From positions 1 to 7,802 of the forward strand of contig JAEEIC010000028.1 of the NCBI GenBank assembly GCA_016281165.1: a stretch of 7,802 nt of DNA. Reading direction: 5' to 3'. This document shows positions 1-5,956 of this stretch, one piece after another (the first letter of the stretch is position 1; each line of letters starts with the position of its first letter). The DNA is from Bacillota bacterium. GTDB taxonomy: Bacteria; Bacillota; Clostridia; Peptostreptococcales; Anaerovoracaceae. The notes under the pieces were generated by a model. It worked only from the letters and a program-made list of their open reading frames with translations, did no database searches and was not told where the DNA came from. A program made the position numbers and the translations under genes.

Positions 1-1298
1 ATGGCGTCGCCCTGAGCGAAGGGGCGGCTGAGGATGATCGTATCGGGAGTCGCGGTGACGAAGTCGGCCGGCTTGCCGCCGGAGAGGACGCAGAGCTTTC
101 CGCCCTCATAGGTGACCTCGATCGTGGAGCCTTCGCCGGATACGTATTTACCGCAGACGGCGCGGCAGGTCTTCTCATCCCACTCGCAGCGCAGGGCGCA
201 GGGCTTGGGCAGAGGATCGTGGCCGGCGGCCATCCTGAAGGCAGCGTTGGATATCTCGGATACGGGGACGCCGCTGGTATTGCAGAACACCACGACGCCT
301 ATGCCCAGCTCGGGAGACCAGCCGAAATTGCTGGAGACGCCGGTGAGGCTGCCGCCGTGCTGATTGACGGTGAAATCGTCGACATTGATGGTGCAGACGC
401 CGTAGCCGTACCAGCAGTGGAACCTGTAGTGCTGCCTGGGCCTGTACATCTCTTCGACTATGGTCTTGTCCGCGACGGGCTTGCCGCCGTTCATGTACAT
501 GCGCACGTACTCGGTCAGATCGTGGATGGTCGACTTCATGGCGCCGCCTCCGTTGAGGACGAAGGCGTTGTCGTAGAAGTCCCAGCCTCCGGTGAGCTTG
601 CCGTCAACATGCTTGTACAGAGTCGCGTGGTTGGGATCCTTGAGAGGCGCGATGAACTCGGCGCAGCTCCTGCTCATGCCGAGAGGATCGAGGATGTGCT
701 TCTTCACGTACTCGGAGAACGAGGGCTGGTCCCCTTCCCTTCTCACGATCTCGGAGAGGAGCCCGAAGCCGTCGTTGCAGTAGCTCATGCGCTGGCCGGG
801 CTTGCCGGTAAAGCGGGTCTGGGCGCTCATGCGCTCGGCGACTCTCTTCGCGCCTTCGATGGCCATGGCCTCGTTCATCCCCAGCTCGTCCTTCCCGTCG
901 TTCCAGATGCCCATGTCGCGGGCGACATGCTCGACCAGTATCCTGGGCATGGGGAAGAAGCCGCCGGCGTGGGAGAGCAGATGCCTTACCAGCACCGGCT
1001 CATCCTGCGGATCCTTGAATTCCGGGATATATCTGCAGAGAGGAGCGTCGAGATCGACCTTGCCCTCCTTCGCCAGCTGCATGATGGACAGAGCGGTGAA
1101 GGATTTGGAGATGGAGGCGCAGCCGAAGATGGTATCGTCGTCTATGGGCGCTCCCGTCTCGAGGTCTCTGACTCCGAAGTTCTTCCGGTAGAGGACCTTG
1201 TCCTTGTCGAATACGCTGACAGCGATGCCGACAGCCTCGTACTGCTTCCTGATGTCCTCCGCGAATTTCTCAAATACGCTGATCTGATCCTTTTCCAT
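1..1298 (-). CDS. Beta-lactamase-family serine hydrolase (class C/PBP4*-like), 3' end cut by window
   Basis: Translating the minus strand from the ATG at 1298 gives 432 codons with no stop before the left edge, so the C-terminus is missing. The protein belongs to the serine beta-lactamase/penicillin-binding-like family (Pfam Beta-lactamase). It has an SxxK catalytic motif at S62-I-S-K65 within an ASISKSFTAL stretch, the family's LLSHAGG segment near residues 107-113, a YxN motif at Y173-C-N175, and an H314-G-G motif in place of the KTG box. Residues after about 350 look like the small beta-rich domain that often follows such hydrolases. The N-terminus is hydrophilic, with no signal peptide or lipobox, so a cytoplasmic location is likely. 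That is unusual for a true beta-lactamase and fits better with an esterase, peptidase or amidase of this fold. The substrate cannot be told from sequence. The gene begins 15 bases after the MATE gene stop, which implies an operon. The AAAGGAG ribosome binding site 9 bases before the ATG supports this start. Confidence 0.88.
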   Translation of the reverse strand, partial: MEKDQISVFEKFAEDIRKQYEAVGIAVSVFDKDKVLYRKNFGVRDLETGAPIDDDTIFGCASISKSFTALSIMQLAKEGKVDLDAPLCRYIPEFKDPQDEPVLVRHLLSHAGGFFPMPRILVEHVARDMGIWNDGKDELGMNEAMAIEGAKRVAERMSAQTRFTGKPGQRMSYCNDGFGLLSEIVRREGDQPSFSEYVKKHILDPLGMSRSCAEFIAPLKDPNHATLYKHVDGKLTGGWDFYDNAFVLNGGGAMKSTIHDLTEYVRMYMNGGKPVADKTIVEEMYRPRQHYRFHCWYGYGVCTINVDDFTVNQHGGSLTGVSSNFGWSPELGIGVVVFCNTSGVPVSEISNAAFRMAAGHDPLPKPCALRCEWDEKTCRAVCGKYVSGEGSTIEVTYEGGKLCVLSGGKPADFVTATPDTIILSRPFAQGDA

Positions 1299-1307
1299 TA
1301 GCTTGCG

Positions 1308-1314
1308 CTCCTTT
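1308..1314 (-). promoter_or_regulatory. Ribosome binding site of the hydrolase gene
   Basis: The minus strand reads AAAGGAG, 9 bases before the ATG at 1298. Its first A is the last base of the upstream MATE stop codon (TGA, 1316-1314), so termination and re-initiation are closely linked. This supports translational coupling of the two genes. Confidence 0.7.
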
Positions 1315-2675
1315 CACAGTTCTATACCGAAGGCCTTTTTGATGAGTTCCTTGCGTTTTACCAGATAATATATGCCCACGAACACCGCCGACGCGGTCCA
1401 GCCCACCGGGTAGGCCAGATAGACGTTCGAGATGACGTAATTATATCTCATTATGATGTTGAGGAAAAGCTGCCTTACTCCGACCATGCCGCAGAGCGAG
1501 AGCACCATGACGGCGCTGGAGCGGCCGAAGCCGCGCACTGTATTGGAGAGTATGTTGTTGGTGCTCTGGCAGATGTAGAAGGGGACCATGACCTTTATCA
1601 TCCAGGTGCCGTAGTACAGAGCCTCGGGATCCTTGGTGAAGAGGCCTATGAGCTGCTCGGAGAAGCCGAAGACCAGGGCGGTGGTGAAGGCGAGGCAGAC
1701 CACGGCGATGACGAAGGTCGCCTTTACGCCAGATTTTACCCGCTGGTAATTGCGGGCTCCCACGTTCTGGCTCACATAAGGCGCGGTAGCCTGGCCGAGG
1801 GACTGGCCCACGAGGCCGATGAGCCTGTCGACCTTTTTAGCCGCCCCCGAGCCCGCCATGGCGGCGGAACCGAAGGAATTGAGGTATCTCTGCACGAAGA
1901 GGTTGGAGATGCTGAGAAGGCTCGACTGTATGGCCGCGGGTATGCCAAGGCTGATGACCTCCCTTAGGAGGACCCTGTTGATGTGCAGCTCGCTTATCCT
2001 CACCCGGTATATGTCATTGGTCCTGAGCATGTTGCCGAAGACCAGCAGCACCGAGATCAGCTGGGAGATGATGGTCGCCACGGCGACACCCATGACGCCC
2101 ATGCCGAACCATACCACGGTGACCAGGTCCAGGACTATATTGATGCTGCTCGATATCAGAAGGAAGATGAAGGGGTGTACCGAATCGCCGACAGCCCTCA
2201 GGACTCCGGCCCCGACATTGTATATCGCGGTGAAGAGCACGCCTATGAAGTAGATGCGCAGATACTCGAGCGCCTCGGGATAGACATCCTCGGGGCAGTC
2301 GACGATCTTGAGGAGCAGAGGCGTGATGAATATGCCGACGAGGGCCATGCAGGTGCCCAGGATCACGGAAAAGGTCAGGGCGGTGTGTATGGAATCGTGC
2401 AGGTTCTTCTGATCCTTGGCGCCGTAATAGCGGGCGAAGAGCACGCCGGAGCCGATGGAAAGGCCGGTGAAGAAGCCGGTGAGCAGGCCCGAGATGTCGG
2501 TACAGGAGCTTACGGCGGCCAGGGCGGTGGTGCCCACGTTCTTGCCGACCACGATGGAATCCACGCTGTGATAGAGGTTCTGCAGTATGTGGGAGGCCAG
2601 GATGGGAAGGGCGAACAGTATTATAGAAATATATATATTTCCGGTCGTGAGATCTTTGGATCCTTTTTTGCTCAT
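1314..2675 (-). CDS. MATE-family multidrug / Na+ or H+ antiporter
   Basis: A complete 453-residue integral membrane protein, the usual length for the MATE (multidrug and toxic compound extrusion) family, with about 12 hydrophobic segments in two homologous halves. The N-terminal half begins with the family signature ALPILASHILQNLYHSVDSI (about residues 22-41), with a proline in the first membrane helix and an aspartate (D39) near its end. LRAVGDS lies at about 159-165. The second half carries APYVSQNVGARN at about 298-309, the equivalent of the family's NxGAxN loop. Such proteins export cationic drugs or metabolites across the inner membrane using a Na+ or H+ gradient. The motifs resemble the bacterial NorM/MepA-DinF type, but the substrate cannot be predicted. 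The AAAGGAG ribosome binding site ends 4 bases before the ATG. A strong promoter lies about 60 bases upstream, and the serine hydrolase gene follows immediately, so this is the first gene of an operon. Confidence 0.93.
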   Translation of the reverse strand: MSKKGSKDLTTGNIYISIILFALPILASHILQNLYHSVDSIVVGKNVGTTALAAVSSCTDISGLLTGFFTGLSIGSGVLFARYYGAKDQKNLHDSIHTALTFSVILGTCMALVGIFITPLLLKIVDCPEDVYPEALEYLRIYFIGVLFTAIYNVGAGVLRAVGDSVHPFIFLLISSSINIVLDLVTVVWFGMGVMGVAVATIISQLISVLLVFGNMLRTNDIYRVRISELHINRVLLREVISLGIPAAIQSSLLSISNLFVQRYLNSFGSAAMAGSGAAKKVDRLIGLVGQSLGQATAPYVSQNVGARNYQRVKSGVKATFVIAVVCLAFTTALVFGFSEQLIGLFTKDPEALYYGTWMIKVMVPFYICQSTNNILSNTVRGFGRSSAVMVLSLCGMVGVRQLFLNIIMRYNYVISNVYLAYPVGWTASAVFVGIYYLVKRKELIKKAFGIEL

Positions 2676-2733
2676 GCCTCTCCTTTGGACGTCCCGCGCG
2701 CAGGGGATACAGTATTCGGAAACATTGCTTAAT

Positions 2734-2763
2734 ATTATAGTCCCAAACGGAACGAAGCGTCAA
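2734..2763 (-). promoter_or_regulatory. Promoter of the MATE-hydrolase operon
   Basis: On the minus strand there is a -35 box TTGACG (2763-2758), an 18-base spacer and a perfect -10 box TATAAT (2739-2734). This is a near-consensus housekeeping sigma promoter. The predicted start is near 2727, which gives a 5' leader of about 50 bases ending in AAAGGAG (2686-2680) before the ATG at 2675. The evidence is sequence match only. Confidence 0.75.
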
Positions 2764-2775
2764 GAGGAGCGCGGC

Positions 2776-2790
2776 CGCGGCCATGCCGCG
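2776..2790. repeat. Short GC-rich inverted repeat between the divergent promoters
   Basis: CGCGGC (2776-2781), CAT, GCCGCG (2785-2790) form a perfect 6-base inverted repeat with a 3-base loop. It sits between the -35 boxes of the two divergent promoters (2758-2763 and 2815-2820). There is no T-run next to it, so it does not look like a terminator. Its position would suit a shared operator, but so small a repeat in GC-rich DNA may be chance. Confidence 0.35.
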
Positions 2791-2814
2791 TCCGTGTTTA
2801 CCGCCTTTGTCTTC

Positions 2815-2843
2815 TTGCGGCCGAAGGAATTAAATGTTATTAT
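2815..2843 (+). promoter_or_regulatory. Extended -10 promoter of the GT2-DUF218 gene
   Basis: A weak -35 box TTGCGG (2815-2820) is followed after 17 bases by TATTAT (2838-2843, five of six consensus bases). It is directly preceded by TGT (2835-2837), the TGn element of an extended -10 promoter. The predicted start is near 2850, giving a leader of about 37 bases before the ATG at 2887. This leader has no good ribosome binding site. The only candidate, AGGTG at 2866-2870, lies 16 bases from the ATG, which is farther than usual. Confidence 0.6.
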
Positions 2844-2886
2844 GTCTTAATAGTGAACAAAAAGCAGGTGTGCCGGGCCTAACGCG

Positions 2887-4404
2887 ATGCGTGATCCATT
2901 CTTTACAATCATCATAAGCGCCTACGATCTTGAGGACCTCATCGCGGACTCCGTCCGTTCGGTGACGGCCCAGAGCTTTTCCAGCCTTGAATGCATCGTG
3001 GTCGACGACGGCTCCGCGGACGGTACGGCGGCGGTCGTGAGGAGGCTCGCCGCGGAGGATCCCCGCGTAAGGCTCATCCCTTCCGGGCACGCCGGGGTAT
3101 CTCACGCCAGGAACCTCGCTCTCGCCGAGGCGAAGGGAAGATATGTGCTCTTCCTCGACGGCGACGACACCCTCGACGGCGACTGCCTCAAGGTATGCGC
3201 CGAAGAGCTCATGAAGGACGACGCTCCCGAGCTTTTGGTCTTCGGCATACGCTACATAGATTATGAGGGCGGAAAGGTCTCCTCGGTCTCGGAGTCTGTT
3301 CCCCCGCTCTTCGATTTCAAAAACGGCAGCGAGTACGCCGACCGCTACATCGTATATCACGCCCTGCTGCTCTATTCGACCGGCAACAAGTTCTACGATC
3401 TTAAGAGGCTCCGTTCCTGCGGCATCAGCTTTCGCGAAGGCCTGATCTTCGGCGAAGACAGGATATTCAATTACGATTACCTCAGGGTATGCGGCAGGAT
3501 AGTCTCCGTTAAGCGCTGCTTCTACAACTACCGCCATATCAGACCCGATTCTCTTTCGAGCAGCTTCAGGCGCCATCACATCGAGGAGCTGATGATGCTG
3601 CACCGCGAGAAGATCTCCTGCATGCTATCGCTCTCGCGGGATACGACGGAGAACGAAAAGCAGGATTTCGTCCTCTACGACCTGACCAAAGAGACGAGGA
3701 ACGCTCTTCAGCACATAATAAACAACGCCGGATCGCTGAGCGATGAAGAGGTGCTTGACGAGTTCTCCTGCTGGCTCGATAACGCCGCGGACTTCGCGGA
3801 AAAATGGGCCCAAACGCCCGGGAAGGACGCTCTTGCGGCGATAGACGAGGTCAACCGCGAGGTCTTCGAGCCGGAACACATACCGGAGCTCTCGGGCATC
3901 GAGAACGTCGTCATCCTCGGCAGCACGGCCTGCGATTACAGAGTGAGGCGCGCCATCGAGCTCTTCAGGGGCCTTGATCCCCTGTATATCTGCAGCGGCG
4001 GCAATCTCTCAATATACGCTGACGAGGACGGCAGCCTCCTCACCGAGGCGGAGTACATGAAGAAGGTGCTCGAAGACAGCGGAGTCTCCCCCGAAAGGAT
4101 AAAGACCGACGGGCTCGCCGCCAGCACCTGGCAGAACATCGCCAACTCCGCGGAGCAGATCAAAAAAGGCAGGACCTGCCTCATCACGGGGGGCTTCCAC
4201 ACGCGGCGCGCGAGGATGATGCTCAAAGAGCAGGGGCTCTCGGCCTGCGTCCTCCCCGCCTACGGACCCAACACCCATCCCGGGAGCTGGTACGCTCATC
4301 CCAAGGGCATACCGGTGATACTGGAGGAGCTGAGCAAAAAAGACTCAAAAAAAGCCGCCGAAGCGGCGCTGATCCTCATGAAAGACATGGCCGCGGCCTT
4401 ATGA
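2887..4404 (+). CDS. Two-domain protein: family 2 glycosyltransferase fused to a DUF218/YdcF-like domain
   Basis: 505 residues, no signal peptide or membrane helix, so probably cytosolic or membrane-associated. Residues 5-235 are a GT-A family 2 glycosyltransferase. The beta-strand FTIIISAYD at the start is followed by the nucleotide-binding D40-D41-G-S, the metal-binding D91-G-D93-D94, GNKFYD at 166-171 and the E190-D191 pair typical of the catalytic base. Residues 240-335 are a charged, probably helical linker. Residues 340-480 match the DUF218 (YdcF/SanA/ElyC) pattern: VVILGS (341-346), the S370-G-G loop, T386-E-A-E then M391, T414-x-x-N417, and TGGFHTRRAR (434-443). The first domain should transfer a sugar from a nucleotide-sugar. 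DUF218 proteins are linked to cell-envelope and lipid-carrier functions, and E. coli YdcF binds S-adenosylmethionine, but the activity here is unknown. The fusion is uninterrupted in one frame. In-frame upstream codons reach a stop at 2854 with no other start codon, so the ATG at 2887 is used although its ribosome binding site is weak. Confidence 0.9.
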   Translation: MRDPFFTIIISAYDLEDLIADSVRSVTAQSFSSLECIVVDDGSADGTAAVVRRLAAEDPRVRLIPSGHAGVSHARNLALAEAKGRYVLFLDGDDTLDGDCLKVCAEELMKDDAPELLVFGIRYIDYEGGKVSSVSESVPPLFDFKNGSEYADRYIVYHALLLYSTGNKFYDLKRLRSCGISFREGLIFGEDRIFNYDYLRVCGRIVSVKRCFYNYRHIRPDSLSSSFRRHHIEELMMLHREKISCMLSLSRDTTENEKQDFVLYDLTKETRNALQHIINNAGSLSDEEVLDEFSCWLDNAADFAEKWAQTPGKDALAAIDEVNREVFEPEHIPELSGIENVVILGSTACDYRVRRAIELFRGLDPLYICSGGNLSIYADEDGSLLTEAEYMKKVLEDSGVSPERIKTDGLAASTWQNIANSAEQIKKGRTCLITGGFHTRRARMMLKEQGLSACVLPAYGPNTHPGSWYAHPKGIPVILEELSKKDSKKAAEAALILMKDMAAAL

Positions 4405-4421
4405 CCGCGGTCTTTTATTTT
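4389..4421 (+). terminator. Hairpin terminator between convergent genes
   Basis: GGCCGCGG (4389-4396) pairs with CCGCGGTC (4405-4412), an 8-base stem including one G-U pair, across the 8-base loop CCTTATGA. TTTTATTTTA follows (4413-4422). The loop contains the stop codon of the GT2-DUF218 gene, and the T-run contains the stop codon (TAA, 4417-4415) of the converging flippase gene. On the minus strand the same stem is followed only by ATGTCTTT, so it should terminate best in the plus direction and weakly, if at all, in the other. Confidence 0.7.
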
Positions 4422-5947
4422 ATCCTCTTCAGGATCTTCTTGAGTATGCCCAGGAAATAGGCGAAATGGGCGGTCCTTCTGAACAGAAGGTAATAGACGG
4501 CGTTGGGGAAGACCATGCATATGAGGAAGCGCCCGATAAAGGGAGCGATCCCCATGCCCCGGATGAGAGAACATATGAGGTACGTCGCCCCGCAGAGCAG
4601 CAGATTGAAGAGAGCGTATTTTAACTGGAAGAGCAGATATCTTCTCGTCCCTCCCCCGAAAAAGTTCCTGAAGAACACATACGACTCGACCCAAAAGCAC
4701 ACGAGCACGGTGCTGAGTATGGTCCCGAGTATCACCCCGGCGATCCCGAATTTGATGGCGAGGGGGATGGAAAAGGCGATGTTGGCGATCGATTCGACTA
4801 TGCTCTTGTACCTGTCGGGCCTGAAGATGCCGGCGGCTTCTTTGAATACCATCACGATCTGCCTCATGCCTGTGATATAGAAGCTGGCCACGGCCGCCGC
4901 CAGAGTCCCCGCGGAGAGAAGATATCTCTCCCCTATCCACAGGACGATGAAATTCGGGAGCAGACAGAAGAAGCAGATCGCGGAGAAGCCGTAGAGCCAG
5001 ACGCAGGCGAAGATCATGTGGTACATCACCTCATGACAGCGTTCCTTGTCGCCCGAGGCGATGAGGTTACCGACGCTGGCCGTGGAGGATACGATGAGTC
5101 TGATGATGAGCTTGCGTATCCCGTTGATGATCATCGTATAGTTGGAATAAAGGCCGACGCCGACCAGGCCCACGTATCTGGATATGATCAGATTATCCGT
5201 GGAGAACACCACGACGGTGCCGATCTTATGCAGGATCAGGGCCCGGATATCGCTCCAGATGCGTTTTTTCTCTTCAGCAGCGAGCTCCGCCGCGTCTTTA
5301 TCCCTGATGAAGGGATACATCCTCCCGGCGATGAAAGAGATCGAGACGTTGCCGATAAGGGTGGAGATCATCGATACCAGGAGATAAAGAAAATAGTCGT
5401 GCGTCCTGAGCAGAAGGACGATCCTGACGATGGTGGTGATGATGCTCACGCAGAGCATCTCGATGGTCGATATATACTCCTTCTGGTCGCAGACGATTAG
5501 CGATCTTTTGTACGTAAAAAAGTATGATGACGCGGAGTTGAACACGTACATCATGTAGTACAGCCTGATATTCGGGATATCCTCCGGCATATCCTTGATC
5601 AGGAACTGCAGAAAAGGCGTGAGCGAAAAACCCAGCACCAGGATCACGACGCCGATCACGTTGTAAAAGCGCCTGTAAAGCTTCATCAGGCTATTGATCT
5701 TCTCCGTATCGCCGTTTCGTAAGGGCTTGTACAGGGCGAAATTGATGGCGTGCGCCACTCCCAGCTCGGCCAGGGAAAGAAAGCTCAGGATATTGGAGAA
5801 CAGTCCCCCCAGTCCGAGATACTCGGCGGCGAGGGTCCTGATGAATACCGTGCGCATGATGAAATGCAGCGCGAAAGTGATCAGGGCGGACCCGATCGAT
5901 ACCGCGGCGTTGTTTATGGAATTGAGACTGCGGGAGGATCTGTTCAT
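4415..5947 (-). CDS. Wzx-like polysaccharide / oligosaccharide flippase
   Basis: A complete 510-residue multi-pass membrane protein with about 12-14 hydrophobic helices, of the polysaccharide-synthesis branch of the MOP superfamily (RfbX/Wzx). The N-terminal signature EYLGLGGLFSNILSFLSLAE (42-61), continuing with a LGVAHAINFALYKPL-type stretch (62-76), closely follows the conserved motif of Bacillota sugar translocases. Other family marks are the charged loop around residues 215-230 before the second half and a highly basic C-terminus. Proteins of this kind flip undecaprenyl-diphosphate-linked oligosaccharides from the inner to the outer face of the membrane. The gene starts 9 bases after the stop of the GT2-DUF1919 gene. 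A GAAGG ribosome binding site (5956-5952) is placed 4 bases before the ATG and abuts that stop codon, which indicates co-transcription and probable translational coupling. The sugar unit carried cannot be inferred. A teichoic acid or other lipid-linked glycan exporter of the same fold is the alternative. Confidence 0.92.
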   Translation of the reverse strand: MNRSSRSLNSINNAAVSIGSALITFALHFIMRTVFIRTLAAEYLGLGGLFSNILSFLSLAELGVAHAINFALYKPLRNGDTEKINSLMKLYRRFYNVIGVVILVLGFSLTPFLQFLIKDMPEDIPNIRLYYMMYVFNSASSYFFTYKRSLIVCDQKEYISTIEMLCVSIITTIVRIVLLLRTHDYFLYLLVSMISTLIGNVSISFIAGRMYPFIRDKDAAELAAEEKKRIWSDIRALILHKIGTVVVFSTDNLIISRYVGLVGVGLYSNYTMIINGIRKLIIRLIVSSTASVGNLIASGDKERCHEVMYHMIFACVWLYGFSAICFFCLLPNFIVLWIGERYLLSAGTLAAAVASFYITGMRQIVMVFKEAAGIFRPDRYKSIVESIANIAFSIPLAIKFGIAGVILGTILSTVLVCFWVESYVFFRNFFGGGTRRYLLFQLKYALFNLLLCGATYLICSLIRGMGIAPFIGRFLICMVFPNAVYYLLFRRTAHFAYFLGILKKILKRIK

Positions 5948-5956
5948 TCCGCCTTC

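Noticed and set aside
219..1301. Long plus-strand open frame of 360 codons
   Set aside because: It lies antisense to the serine hydrolase, whose minus-strand translation has all the catalytic motifs. The plus-strand product is a low-complexity Val/Ala/Asp/Gly-rich sequence, as expected from the reverse of GC-rich codons.
1983..2732. Plus-strand open frame of 249 codons
   Set aside because: It is antisense to the MATE gene and rich in Asp, Gly and His with no recognisable domain. It also runs through the MATE promoter region.
2829..2851. ATTAA / TTAAT inverted repeat around the plus-strand -10 box
   Set aside because: Five bases with a 13-base spacer in AT-rich promoter DNA is expected by chance.
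2830..3603. Minus-strand open frame of 257 codons
   Set aside because: It is antisense to the GT2 domain, whose motifs are intact, and its composition is that of a codon shadow.
4296..4940. Minus-strand open frame of 214 codons rich in Arg and His
   Set aside because: It overlaps the end of the flippase in another frame on the same strand and has no membrane segments or motifs. The flippase frame is clearly the coding one.
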